Below, piece after piece: positions 29,610 to 41,196 of a DNA stretch of 64,000 nucleotides. Position numbers and translations under genes: made by a program. The notes under the pieces are model-generated. The model did not search any database. It was not told the origin of the DNA and was given only the letters and a program-made list of their open reading frames with translations. Position 1 is the stretch's first letter. Every line of letters begins with the position of its first letter. Source of the DNA: Tamaricihabitans halophyticus (GTDB lineage Bacteria; Actinomycetota; Actinomycetes; Mycobacteriales; Pseudonocardiaceae); contig NZ_SLXQ01000008.1 in NCBI RefSeq assembly GCF_004340875.1, forward strand, positions 209,173 to 273,172, written 5' to 3'.

Positions 29610-29891
29610 GGTTACCTCGACCTCCTGGGCAAGACTCGGCTGCGTGGTGGCCGCCGGCTAGCGAGTGCGGATGGGGGCAGGTTAATCGGCGCGAGATGGT
29701 CGTGGAACCGGACGTAGCAGGACTCACTATCGGAGTCGAGCCAACGGACTGGTAGTGACGATCCGTGGTCAGTGACGGTGTGTCCAGACTCGACCGGGTG
29801 GCATCGCGTCTGATCGGTTCAGCTGGCCGTGTCCAGTGGTCGATGCTCGGACCGAGGTACTGGACGGCGATTGCGCGAAATGGAGTGACCG

Positions 29892-30602
29892 ATGCGGGCG
29901 AGCAGTGTGGCGACAGTGGTGGTGGGAGCGGTAGCGGCGTTGGTGATCGCGCCCGCGGCGCAGGCCACGGCCCTGGGCTCGACGGCGCCGGACCCGACGG
30001 CACCTGATTCGACCGACGCGCGAGCCGCCCGCGCGGCCGACCCCGACGCCACTGCCGCGATCGGCAGGGTCAATCTCGTGGTGGACGGGGAACAGGTGAC
30101 CGAACCGCCGATCGCACCCTGCGCGGTGAGCGGGGAGCAGGCGAACGACACCCGTGGCGTCCAGGTCGGCGATCTGGTCAGCTACGGAAGCGCGCGCACC
30201 GGGTGCGCGCCGAACGAGGACGGCACGGTTACCGCGTGGACCGAGGGTCGGCGGTTCACGCTGGACGCGCTCACCGAATATGGCGGCCCGGAGCTGGGCG
30301 TGCGCACCTATTCATCGAGCTGCTCAACCGTCGAAAACGGCAGCACGGCACGGATGACCGTCGGCGGTGTCCGCGGTTTCCAGGTGCCCGAGGAGATCCC
30401 GCCCAACCACACGGTGCTGGTGCCCGGCGCGAACGAAGGCGACCCGCCGATGGCCAAGATCGTGCTCAACGAGTCCATCGTGCCGGAGCCGCCGACCGGT
30501 GAGCTGACCGTGAACACCGTGCGGATCGAACTGTTCCCGGAAGGCGGGCCGGTCACCGGCGAGGTCGAACTGGGCAGTGTGACCTGCCAGCCAGTCGGGT
30601 GA
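29892..30602 (+). CDS. Secreted protein with signal peptide (choice-of-anchor P-like)
   Basis: A 236-residue protein with a cleavable signal: a short charged start, the hydrophobic core VATVVVGAVAALVIA and the cleavage-like AQATA (about residues 22-26). The mature part is Ala/Asp-rich, then beta-rich with pairs of cysteines (APCAVSG, TGCAPNE, SSCSTVE, VTCQPVG) that could form disulfides. The overall pattern is like actinobacterial choice-of-anchor P exported proteins. ATG 29892 follows GGAG six bases upstream. Extracellular; function unknown. Confidence 0.75.
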   Translation: MRASSVATVVVGAVAALVIAPAAQATALGSTAPDPTAPDSTDARAARAADPDATAAIGRVNLVVDGEQVTEPPIAPCAVSGEQANDTRGVQVGDLVSYGSARTGCAPNEDGTVTAWTEGRRFTLDALTEYGGPELGVRTYSSSCSTVENGSTARMTVGGVRGFQVPEEIPPNHTVLVPGANEGDPPMAKIVLNESIVPEPPTGELTVNTVRIELFPEGGPVTGEVELGSVTCQPVG

Positions 30603-30817
30603 GAAATGCGGCAAAAGGCAGGCATAGTACCTGGCCACGTCCAGGTGTGTTCGGGCTAACGCCCAGATCCGGAATCATTTCGTAACCTGCTGGCGATAAA
30701 CCATGCGAACGAGTTGCCAGTTTGCATCGTGCTGTTACTGATCCGGGTTTCCGTCTCACGACACGAACGGATACCAACGATTCTGGTCGCGGCATGCGTT
30801 GAGTGGGGAGGACGGAC

Positions 30818-32173
30818 GTGTCGTCGGCCGAGGGCAGCAATCGCCGGGCGCTGACAATCTGGGGGATCGCGGCAACGGTCTATTTCCTCGCCGTGTTCCA
30901 TCGAACGTCGTTCGGCGTGGCCGGACTGGAGGCACAGGAGCGGTTTGGCGTCGGCGCGGCCGCGCTCGGCAGCTTCACCGTGCTACAGGTCGGCGTCTAC
31001 GCGGCCATGCAGATCCCGACCGGAATCCTGGTGGACCGGTTCGGCCCACGAAAGATCATCACGCTTGCCGCCACCCTGCTCGGTATTGGCCAGCTGCTTT
31101 TCGCCATCGCCGACTCCTACCCGCTCGGCCTGCTGGCAAGGGGAGTGCTCGGTCTCGGCGACGCGATGACCTTCGTCAGCGTGCTGCGACTGGTGGCCGC
31201 GCACTTCTCGGCCCGGCGCTATCCCGTACTGATGTCGGTGACCGGCGCGCTTGGTTTCGTCGGCAACCTGGTCGCGACCGCGCCGCTGGCCGCGCTGCTC
31301 GCCGGCCCCGGCTGGACGGCGGTCTTCGTGGTGGCTGGCGCGGTCACCACCGGTTTCGCGATGGTTGTCGCGCTGCGGCTGCGCGATCGGCCGGCCGGGG
31401 TGCCGCCGACGCCAGTGGAACGTATCTCGCCGGGCTCGATCCTGCGACAGCTGCGCCAAGCGTGGCGGATACCCGGTACGCGGCTTGGCTTCTGGGTGCA
31501 TTTCGCGACGATGTTCGGGCCGAACGTGCTCACCCTCGTCTGGGGTGTGCCGTACCTGGTTCGCGCGCAGGGGATGGACGCGCAGGCGGCGAGCGGGATG
31601 CTGATCGTGTTCGTGTTCGGCTCCATGCTGGGCGGCCCGATTCTGGGCACGGCGATCGGCCGGCGCCCCGGCCTGCGGGTTCCGCTGGTATCGCTGTACC
31701 TTTCCGGCGCGCTGGTGGCATGGGCCGTGCTGCTCAGCTGGCCAGGCACGTTGCCGACCGCCGCGCTGGCCGTGCTTTTCGCGTTCCTCTCGCTCGGCGG
31801 CCCCGTTTCCATGATCGGATTCGCGCTGGCCAAGGACTACAACCCGGTCCGCAGGGTGGGTCTGGCCAGCGGAGTGGTCAATTCCGGCGGCTTCCTCGCC
31901 ACCACGGTGACCACCCTGCTCGTCGGCGTGCTGGTGCAGCTCACCGGCCCGCTCGGTGCCCCGGCTGGCTTTCGGATCGCGCTGCTGTCCGTTGTGGTCG
32001 CGCTGCTATTCGGTAGCTGGCGGGTGGCGGTCTGGTGGCGCAGGTGCCGGGCGGTGGTGCTGGCCGCGCAGGAACGCGGCGAACTGGTTCCGGTGCAGCT
32101 ACGCCGGCGACGCTGGGACAGCGAGGCAACGCCGGTTCCGGCGACCCGGGAGCGAGTCGCCGCTTCGGGCTGA
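30818..32173 (+). CDS. MFS transporter
   Basis: A 451-residue membrane protein with twelve predicted helices. It has the MFS signature after helix 2 (GILVDRFGPRKIITLAA, matching the D-x-x-G-R-R/K pattern) and a second, weaker copy in the C-terminal half. The N-terminus is cytoplasmic. Substrate unknown; its opening FLAVFHRTSFGVAG is common in actinobacterial MFS proteins annotated as nitrate/nitrite or sugar transporters, so no assignment is made. GTG 30818 has GGGAGG six bases upstream. No regulator is adjacent. Confidence 0.9.
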   Translation: MSSAEGSNRRALTIWGIAATVYFLAVFHRTSFGVAGLEAQERFGVGAAALGSFTVLQVGVYAAMQIPTGILVDRFGPRKIITLAATLLGIGQLLFAIADSYPLGLLARGVLGLGDAMTFVSVLRLVAAHFSARRYPVLMSVTGALGFVGNLVATAPLAALLAGPGWTAVFVVAGAVTTGFAMVVALRLRDRPAGVPPTPVERISPGSILRQLRQAWRIPGTRLGFWVHFATMFGPNVLTLVWGVPYLVRAQGMDAQAASGMLIVFVFGSMLGGPILGTAIGRRPGLRVPLVSLYLSGALVAWAVLLSWPGTLPTAALAVLFAFLSLGGPVSMIGFALAKDYNPVRRVGLASGVVNSGGFLATTVTTLLVGVLVQLTGPLGAPAGFRIALLSVVVALLFGSWRVAVWWRRCRAVVLAAQERGELVPVQLRRRRWDSEATPVPATRERVAASG

Positions 32174-32227
32174 GCCGAAACGACGCGATCCGGGGATGGC
32201 CGGCGGGCGGTGGCAAGATATGCGCCC

Positions 32228-33139
32228 GTGGCTCGTCAGCAATCCTCCCGACCCGCTCCCTCGCCTGGCCTGCTCATTGTGGCCAAGCCAGCGGGGATGA
32301 CCTCGCATGATGTGGTGGCCAAGGTTCGTAAGATCATCGGCACGCGGAAGGTGGGGCACGCCGGCACGCTCGATCCGATGGCCACCGGCGTGCTGGTGCT
32401 TGGCATCGAGCGCGCGACCAAACTGCTCGGGCACCTGACGCTGGACCGCAAGACCTATCTGGCGACCATCCGGCTCGGCGCGAGTACCGATACCGATGAT
32501 GCCGAGGGCGACGTCACGCGCACCGCGTCGGCAGCGGAACTGGATGAGGTGACCGACGCGTCGATCGTGAGCGGTATCGGCGCGCTGACCGGGTCGATCG
32601 AGCAGGTGCCGAGCGCGGTGAGCGCGGTCAAGGTCGCGGGGAAACGCGCCTATGCCCGAGTACGCGACGGTGAAGTGGTCGACCTGCCGGCTCGCCCGGT
32701 CGAGGTGTATCGGTTCGATCTGCTCGGGCAACGCCGCGAAGCGGGGACGCTCGAGCTGGACGCCGCCGTGGAATGTTCCTCCGGCACCTACGTCCGGGCA
32801 CTGGCCAGAGACCTCGGCGCGCGGCTCGGCGTCGGTGGCCACCTCGCCGCGTTGTGTCGAACCAAGGTTGGTCCATTCGAACTGCGCTCGGCTCGCACGC
32901 TTGAGCAGTTGGCCGAGCAACCCGAGCTGACCCACGACCTCAGTGCCGCGGTCGCGGCGGCCTTCGGTCGCAGGGACGTTTCGGCGGCCGAAGCCGAGGC
33001 CGTCGGCCATGGGAAGTGGCTGCCGGCAAGCGGGCTCGCGGGTACCTACGGGATCTTCGGTCCGGACGGGTCAGCGCTCGCGCTGGCGCGCGATGTCGAG
33101 GGCCTGGCGAAACCCCTGGTTGTGCTGGCGCCACGGTGA
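32228..33139 (+). CDS. truB: tRNA pseudouridine(55) synthase TruB
   Basis: A 303-residue enzyme that converts U55 to pseudouridine in the T-arm of most tRNAs. The catalytic aspartate is in the GHAGTLDPMATGVL motif, preceded by the family start GLLIVAKPAGMTSHDVVAKV. The later SGTYVRALARDLG motif and the C-terminal PUA-like region are present. GTG 32228 is chosen because the -10-like AAGATA stands about seven bases upstream (leaderless); GTG 32210 is the other candidate. It heads the truB-ribF pair, as in other actinobacteria. Confidence 0.95.
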   Translation: MARQQSSRPAPSPGLLIVAKPAGMTSHDVVAKVRKIIGTRKVGHAGTLDPMATGVLVLGIERATKLLGHLTLDRKTYLATIRLGASTDTDDAEGDVTRTASAAELDEVTDASIVSGIGALTGSIEQVPSAVSAVKVAGKRAYARVRDGEVVDLPARPVEVYRFDLLGQRREAGTLELDAAVECSSGTYVRALARDLGARLGVGGHLAALCRTKVGPFELRSARTLEQLAEQPELTHDLSAAVAAAFGRRDVSAAEAEAVGHGKWLPASGLAGTYGIFGPDGSALALARDVEGLAKPLVVLAPR

Positions 33140-33176
33140 ATACGCCACCGGCGGTGCCGCCAGCCGGCGGTGGTCG

Positions 33177-33182
33177 TACGCT
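33177..33182 (+). promoter_or_regulatory. -10 element (TACGCT) of a leaderless ribF promoter
   Basis: TACGCT ends exactly seven bases before GTG 33190, so transcription should start at or next to the start codon. No ribosome-binding site is present. Confidence 0.5.
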
Positions 33183-33189
33183 GAACGCC

Positions 33190-34173
33190 GTGCAACGCTG
33201 GCGTGGACTGGAGCAATTGCCCGGTAGCTGGGGCCGCTGCGTGGTCACCATCGGGGTGTTCGACGGAGTGCATCGCGGTCACCAGACCCTGATCAACCGT
33301 GCGGTGGAGATCGCTCGACGGCAAGGCCTGCCGAGTGTGGTCCTCACCTTCGACCCGCATCCGGCCGAGGTCGTGCGTCCGGGAAGTCATCCGGCGCAAC
33401 TGACGACGCTGCGCCGCAAGGCCGAGTTACTCGAACAGCTCGGGGTGGACGTGCTCTGCGTACTCCCGTTCACTCTCGAACTTTCCCGTCTGTCGGCGGA
33501 TGAATTCGTCCACGAGATCCTGGTTGAACACTTGCATGTGGACACCGTGGTGGTCGGCGAGAACTTTCGCTTCGGTGCGGGGGCCAAGGGCAATGTGGAG
33601 CTGTTGCGGCGGCTCGGCCAGCGGTTCGGGTTCGTGGTGGAGGGCGCCGAACTGGTGCATGCTCCGCTGCCCGCGCGCGACGGTGTGGCTGCCCCCGCCG
33701 CCGAGGCGATGATTACCTACTCGTCCACCTACGTCCGCTCGTGTATCGACGCGGGCGATGTCGCGGCGGCCGCGGTGGCGCTTGGCCGCCCGCACCGGGT
33801 CGAGGGGATCGTGGTGCGCGGTGATGGCCGTGGCCACGAATTGGGGTACCCGACGGCGAACCTGAGCCCGCCGCGTCATTCGGCCATTCCTTCGGATGGC
33901 GTGTACGCCTGCCGATTCCTGCCGCTCGCCGAAGACCGGGCGGCACTGACCGCCGCCGTGTCGGTTGGTACGAACCCGACGTTTTCCGGGCGGGAGCGCC
34001 GGGTTGAGGCCTATGTGTTGGATGTGGACGCGGACTTCTACGGCCAGCACGTGGCGCTCGACTTCATCGCCAGGCTGCGTGATCAGGAGCGGTTCGACTC
34101 ACCGGATGCGCTGATCGAGCGGATGGACGATGATGTCCGGCGTACTCGGGAATTGGTTTCCCCGCCCGAGTGA
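33190..34173 (+). CDS. ribF: Bifunctional riboflavin kinase/FAD synthetase RibF
   Basis: A 327-residue enzyme making FMN and then FAD from riboflavin. The N-terminal FAD synthetase (nucleotidyltransferase) domain has VVTIGVFDGVHRGHQTLI with the HxGH-type motif; the C-terminal riboflavin kinase has GRGHELGYPTANL and SVGTNPTF. Full length for the family. GTG 33190 starts the domain correctly and fits a leaderless promoter. It follows truB by about 50 bases. Cytoplasmic. Confidence 0.95.
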   Translation: MQRWRGLEQLPGSWGRCVVTIGVFDGVHRGHQTLINRAVEIARRQGLPSVVLTFDPHPAEVVRPGSHPAQLTTLRRKAELLEQLGVDVLCVLPFTLELSRLSADEFVHEILVEHLHVDTVVVGENFRFGAGAKGNVELLRRLGQRFGFVVEGAELVHAPLPARDGVAAPAAEAMITYSSTYVRSCIDAGDVAAAAVALGRPHRVEGIVVRGDGRGHELGYPTANLSPPRHSAIPSDGVYACRFLPLAEDRAALTAAVSVGTNPTFSGRERRVEAYVLDVDADFYGQHVALDFIARLRDQERFDSPDALIERMDDDVRRTRELVSPPE

Positions 34174-34302
34174 CGGCGGAGCCGGTGCCACCGATTGGGG
34201 GATGCGGGTGAATGTCCGGCCAGGAACTCTAGGAATTCGGCGTGGTGAGCGGCGTCCCCTGGCAAGATGCCCGGTGTGTCCGCACCGAGGGGAGAGGACA
34301 AC

Positions 34303-34785
34303 GTGGAGGAGCAAAAGGTCGTCCAGCGCAATCTGGCTCTGCAGCGGGAGTGGTACGGCGAGCCGCTAGGGGATCGGGTGCGTCGCCTGGTCGTGGCATT
34401 CGACGTGTCCCAGGCGAACCTCGCCGAGGTTCTTGGTATCAGCGCGCCGATGCTCAGCCAGGTCATGAGCGGTCGTCGCGCCAAGATCGGCAACCCCGCC
34501 GTGCTGGCCAGGATGATCATGCTCGAGCGCAAGGTGCTGACGCCGGAGGTGGTCTCCGGGGAGCGCGAGGCGCTGCATGGGGTGTTGGAAGAGGTGCGGC
34601 AGTCGCGGCCGACCGTGGGGCGGGACAGCGTGCCGGTGGGGTCGAGCCCGGATGATGCGGTCGTGCTGACGGTGCTCAAGGAAGCCATTGAGGAGGACGG
34701 GGATCTGGACAAGGCTGCTCGGCTGCTTGACGATGACTTTCCGGCACTCGCCGATCTGGTGCGCAGGGCCGGGGAGGATTTCTGA
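34303..34785 (+). CDS. Helix-turn-helix DNA-binding protein
   Basis: A 160-residue protein with a lambda-repressor/XRE-like helix-turn-helix: VRRLVVAFDVSQANLAEVLG then ISAPMLSQVMSGRRAKIGNP (about residues 25-65). The C-terminal half is acidic and helical and is not recognised. Proteins of this type occur near rpsO in Pseudonocardiaceae-like genomes. GTG 34303 has GGGGAGAGG upstream; the longer frame to 34267 is less likely. Its targets are unknown; proximity to ribF and rpsO is the only clue. Confidence 0.8.
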   Translation: MEEQKVVQRNLALQREWYGEPLGDRVRRLVVAFDVSQANLAEVLGISAPMLSQVMSGRRAKIGNPAVLARMIMLERKVLTPEVVSGEREALHGVLEEVRQSRPTVGRDSVPVGSSPDDAVVLTVLKEAIEEDGDLDKAARLLDDDFPALADLVRRAGEDF

Positions 34786-35032
34786 CCATCCGTGGCGCGG
34801 CGATGACGCTGGGCGATATCTGGGGTGCTTCAGGCGAACGCGGGGATGGTCGGGAGCATCGCCGCGTCGACGTGCCGAGGTGCGCTGACGAACTGGGCCA
34901 TGCGCAGCCAAAACAACCTGGCCTGCTACCCTGCGATCTGGGTCTGGCTGCGGTCCGTGGCGGCCGGTACCGACTTGCCCCGTGGCAACACCGCGCGGGG
35001 CCCGCACGGCACTGATACTGAGGAGATCACGA

Positions 35033-35302
35033 GTGGCACTGTCCACCGAAGAGAAGCAGGCTGTCCTGAGCGAGTACGGGCTCAAGGATGGCGACACCGG
35101 TTCGCCGGAGGCCCAGGTCGCGCTGCTGACCAAGCGCATTACCGGGCTCACTGAGCACCTGAAGGTGCACAAACAGGACCACCACTCGCGGCGGGGCCTG
35201 TTGCTACTGGTCGGCCGTCGCCGCCGGTTGCTCAACTACGTGCGAAAGCTGGACGTGAACCGCTATCGCTCGCTGATTCAGCGCCTCGGTTTGCGCCGGT
35301 GA
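35033..35302 (+). CDS. rpsO: 30S ribosomal protein S15
   Basis: An 89-residue S15 protein, standard length. It has the conserved [16 protein letters not shown] and [19 protein letters not shown] segments and the C-terminal NVRKLDV-like RNA-binding helix. It binds 16S rRNA helices 20-22 early in 30S assembly. GTG 35033 has GAGGAG seven bases upstream. The 250-base gap upstream probably holds its promoter and leader. pnp follows after a strong hairpin, the conserved rpsO-pnp order. Confidence 0.98.
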   Translation: MALSTEEKQAVLSEYGLKDGDTGSPEAQVALLTKRITGLTEHLKVHKQDHHSRRGLLLLVGRRRRLLNYVRKLDVNRYRSLIQRLGLRR

Positions 35303-35310
35303 GACACTGA

Positions 35311-35345
35311 CGAAGGGGGATCCTCGCGACGAGGTTCCCCCTTCG
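35311..35345 (+). terminator. Strong GC-rich hairpin between rpsO and pnp
   Basis: A perfect ten-base stem (CGAAGGGGGA with TCCCCCTTCG) encloses an inner stem CCTCG/CGAGG around CGA. There is no U-tract. It can be a terminator or attenuator, or an RNase III-type processing site as in the rpsO-pnp leader of enterobacteria; the comparison is inference. Confidence 0.65.
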
Positions 35346-35532
35346 CGGTAATTGAACAAGACAAGAGGGCCACGCGCCGTTCGGGACGTTTGTTCGCCGG
35401 TCCTCGGTAGTGGTTTTCGGGCTTGATATCCCGAGAACTTCGATCGAAGGCCGGCCTCGTTCCCCGCGATACGCGCCGCTCCGGCGTTGTTGTCGTATCC
35501 AGCGTGCGGTCCTCGTGAGACGAGGAGAAAAC

Positions 35533-37790
35533 ATGACCGACTCGGGCGTCTACGAGACGACCGCCGTGATCGACAACGGTCGGTTCGGCTCGCGCACCGT
35601 GCGCTTCGAGACTGGCCGGCTCGCCAAGCAGGCGGCCGGCAGCGTCGTCGCTTATCTGGACGACGAAACCATGCTGCTGTCCGCGACCACCGCGTCCCAG
35701 CAGCCCAAGGAGCATTTCGACTTCTTCCCGCTGACCGTGGACGTGGAAGAGCGGATGTATGCCATCGGCAAGATCCCCGGCGCGTTCTTCCGCAGGGAGG
35801 GGCGGCCGTCCACCGACGCGATCCTGACCTGCCGGCTGATTGACCGGCCGTTGCGCCCATCGTTCGCGGACGGCCTGCGCAACGAGATCCAGGTCGTGGT
35901 GACCGTACAGAGCCTGAACCCGCAGGATCCGTACGACGTGCTCGCGATCAACGCGGCCTCCGCGTCGACGCAGATCGCCGGCCTGCCGTTCTCCGGTCCC
36001 GTCGGCGGCGTCCGGATGGCGCTGCTGCACGACAACGCGGGCGATGACCAGTGGGTCGCCTTCCCGACCTGGGAGCAGCTGGAGAAGGCAACCTTCAACA
36101 TGGTGGTCGCCGGCCGGGTCGTCGGCGACGATGTCGCGATCATGATGGTGGAGGCCGAAGGTACCGAGCACACCCTCGATCTGATCGCCGACGGCGCGAA
36201 GGCGCCGGACGAGCGGGTGGTAGCCGAGGGACTGGACGCGGCCAAGCCGTACATCCGGGTGCTCTGCGCCGCGCAGGAGGAACTTGCCGGGCATGCCAGC
36301 AAGCCAGCCGGCCAGTACCCGCTGTTCCACGCCTACGAGCAGGACGCCTACGACGCCGTTGCCGCGATGGCCTCCGCGAAGCTGACGACCGCGCTCGCCG
36401 TCGCGGGTAAGCAGGAGCGGGACAACGCCACCGACGAGGTGAAGGCCGAGGTCCTGGACCAGATCGGCGTCGGCGAGGGCGAGGCCTTCGCCGGCAGGGA
36501 GAAGGAGATCGGCGCCGCGTTCCGGGCGCTGACCAAGAAACTGATCCGGCAGCGCATCCTGCGCGACAAGGTGCGCATCGACGGTCGCGGCGTCACCGAC
36601 ATCCGGCAGCTCTCCGCCGAGGTCGCGGTGGTTCCGCGGGCGCACGGCTCGGCGCTGTTCGAGCGCGGCGAGACCCAGATCCTGGGCATCACCACGCTGA
36701 ACATGCTGCGCATGGAGCAGTCGCTGGACACGCTCTCGCCGGAAACCAGCAAGCGCTACCTGCACCACTACAACTTCCCGCCGTTCTCCACCGGGGAGAC
36801 CGGCCGAGTTGGCACGCCGAAGCGGCGCGAGATCGGCCACGGCATGCTCGCCGAGCGCGCGCTCGTGCCGGTACTGCCGAAGCGCGATGAGTTCCCCTAC
36901 GCGATTCGCCAGGTCTCCGAGGCGCTTGGCTCGAACGGTTCCACCTCGATGGGTTCGGTCTGCGCATCCACGATGGGGCTGTTCAACGCCGGTGTTCCGC
37001 TGAAGGCCGCGGTCGCCGGGATCGCCATGGGTCTGGTGTCGGACGAGCTGGAGAACGCGGCCGGCGAGACCGAGCGGCACTACGTCGCGCTGACCGACAT
37101 CCTCGGCGCTGAGGATGCCTTTGGCGATATGGACTTCAAGGTAGCCGGTACCAAGGACGTGGTGACCGCGCTGCAGCTGGACACCAAACTGGACGGTATT
37201 CCCTCCGAGGTGCTGGCGCAGGCGCTGGCTCAGGCCAAGGACGCCCGGCTGACCATTTTGGACGTTATCGCCGAGGCGATCGAGGGCCCGGACGAGATGA
37301 GCCCGTACGCGCCGCGGGTGACCAGCGTGAAGATCCCGGTGGACAAGATCGGTGAGGTGATCGGCCCGAAGGGCAAGATGATCAACTCGATCACCGAGGA
37401 GACCGGCGCCGATGTGTCCATTGAGGACGACGGCACGATCTACGTTGGTGCCGAAGACGGCCCGTCCGCCGAGGCCGCGATCGACAAGATCAATGCGATC
37501 GCCAACCCGCAGCTGCCCAAGGTGGGCGAGCGGTTCCTCGGCACCGTGGTGAAGACCGCTGCCTTCGGTGCCTTCGTATCGCTGCTACCCGGCAAGGATG
37601 GCCTCGTGCACATCTCCAAGCTGGGCAACGGCAAGCGCATCGGCAAGGTCGAGGATGTGGTCAACGTCGGCGACAAGCTGCGCGTGGAGATCGCTGATAT
37701 CGACCAGCGGGGCAAGATCAGCCTGATCGTCGTGAACGAAGAGGACGAGGGTGCCGCCGCTGCCGACGCCGACAAGGAGACGGCCGCACA

Positions 37791-37794
<4 letters not shown>
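35533..37794 (+). CDS. pnp: Polynucleotide phosphorylase / guanosine pentaphosphate synthetase I
   Basis: A 753-residue exoribonuclease that degrades RNA from the 3' end with phosphate. It has two RNase PH domains (the second with the [18 protein letters not shown] active-site region), an alpha-helical linker, then KH ([13 protein letters not shown]) and S1 domains at the end. Actinobacterial forms are called GPSI and may also make pppGpp. ATG 35533 with GAGGAG upstream gives the family N-terminus; the frame extends upstream without homology. It is followed, with a GTGA overlap, by an M16 peptidase gene. Confidence 0.97.
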
Positions 37795-39913
<2,119 letters not shown>

Positions 39914-39925
39914 GGTGGCGCTCCG

Positions 39926-40390
39926 GTGAGGAACAAGGCGCTGGCCATGGTGCTCCTGCTGAGCGCGGCCACCGCGCTGTACATCCTGTTGCTCGCCGGT
40001 AGGGCGATCGCGTTGTTGCGGGACGGCAGTGCACCGGCCGTCGCGCTTGGCATCGGGGTACTGCTGTTGCCGCTGCTCGGGGTCTGGATGCTGGTGACCA
40101 CGCTGCGGTTCGGGCTGCGCACCGATCGACTGGCGAAACGGTTGGCCGCTGAGGGCGGGTTGCCGGATACCTCGGAGCTACCCCGCCGGCCGTCTGGGCG
40201 AGTGGACCGGGACGCGGCCGATATCTGGTTCGAGGAGCGTCGTGCCGAGGTCAACGCGTCTCCGGACGACTGGCGAGCGTGGTTCCGGCTGGCGCACGGT
40301 TACGACATCGCGGGGGATCGTGGACGCGCCCGCGAGGCCATGCGCAAAGCCCTGGACCTTTCCGAGGCCCCGCAACCGCAAGATCCCTGA
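39926..40390 (+). CDS. Conserved membrane protein with TPR-like C-terminus
   Basis: A 154-residue protein with two N-terminal transmembrane helices (ALAMVLLLSAATALYILLL and AVALGIGVLLLPLLGVWML) and a soluble C-terminal part: an ARG-rich helix followed by a TPR-like pair (DDWRAWFRLAHGYDIAGDRGRA). A similar conserved membrane protein follows dapB in other actinobacteria. Function unknown. GTG 39926 is 12 bases after dapB, probably cotranscribed. Its TGA is directly followed by a copy of the 3'-end element. Confidence 0.8.
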   Translation: MRNKALAMVLLLSAATALYILLLAGRAIALLRDGSAPAVALGIGVLLLPLLGVWMLVTTLRFGLRTDRLAKRLAAEGGLPDTSELPRRPSGRVDRDAADIWFEERRAEVNASPDDWRAWFRLAHGYDIAGDRGRAREAMRKALDLSEAPQPQDP

Positions 40391-40403
40391 AGAACGCGGT
40401 CAC
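40388..40403 (+). repeat. 3'-end element, copy 4
   Basis: TGA (40388-40390) is followed with no gap by AGAACGCGGTCAC (40391-40403), identical in core and spacing to copy 1 at the sigma factor gene. Confidence 0.65.
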
Positions 40404-40428
40404 GGAGCGCGCCGGGGTGCCGTGATGG

Positions 40429-40929
40429 TTAGGCGATCAGCAGACCAGGGCAGGCGGCAAGGGCGCAGAACCGGATAGCTCGGCCGACGTAGCCGGTGGT
40501 CAGGAACGTGCTCAGGCGCATCCCCACATAGCCGGCCAAGATGGTCGTCGCCATGAACGGCGGGAGCCCGCTGACCGAGCTGAATCCCATCGTTGTCACC
40601 ATCCACGCCGGCTGCCGATGGCACCGCTCGCGGATCGCCTCCAACCGGGCGCGCACCCGTTTGAACCGTAACTGCCAGCGAATGCGTCGCGCGGACAGTG
40701 GCCGTGGCCCGCGCCGTAGCCACGCGGGCAGCCGGATCGTGCCGCGCCCCGCGTAGTAATACGGCACCTTGCCGGCCAACTGCCCGCCGGCGACCACGAG
40801 TCCAATCGCCAGCCATGGGATATCCGGGCGTTGCGAGGCCAGGCCGATGACGAACAGTTCCACACTGACCAGTGGCAGTAGTGCCGAGCCGATCGCGACG
40901 CCGAACGCCACGAACAACCAGGTCACCAT
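40429..40929 (-). CDS. Small membrane protein (VTT/DedA-like)
   Basis: A 166-residue membrane protein with four hydrophobic stretches, the last two around TMGFSSVSGLPPFMATTILAGY and FLTTGYVGRAIRF. The re-entrant SSVSGLPP loop and the G-R-AIRF end resemble VTT-domain (DedA/TVP38-like) proteins of the YqaA type. Function unknown; that family influences membrane lipid scrambling or undecaprenyl-phosphate recycling. ATG 40929 with GGGG upstream; a TTG at 40944 is an alternative. Convergent with the preceding gene. Confidence 0.7.
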   Translation of the reverse strand: MVTWLFVAFGVAIGSALLPLVSVELFVIGLASQRPDIPWLAIGLVVAGGQLAGKVPYYYAGRGTIRLPAWLRRGPRPLSARRIRWQLRFKRVRARLEAIRERCHRQPAWMVTTMGFSSVSGLPPFMATTILAGYVGMRLSTFLTTGYVGRAIRFCALAACPGLLIA

Positions 40930-41196
40930 GCGAGTAGCCCCCAATAGGCGCGCGGGTAGGTCGGGGTGGGTAGCCGGTCAGTCGAGGAACGGGAGTCGGT
41001 TGGCGTTGGCGACGCTAACAAGGTGACAGTATGGCATCGGTAAGGCATCGGCTGAATTGTCGATCGTTGCGCTCCTTTCCCTGCGGTTGTTCCGTTTTGC
41101 CGCCTCCAGTGTTGATCTGGCCGCCATCGCGGAAACATTCCTGACCGCGGGTTGGTTGCACGATGCGTGGCGAATGACGAAGCGGAAACAGAAAAT

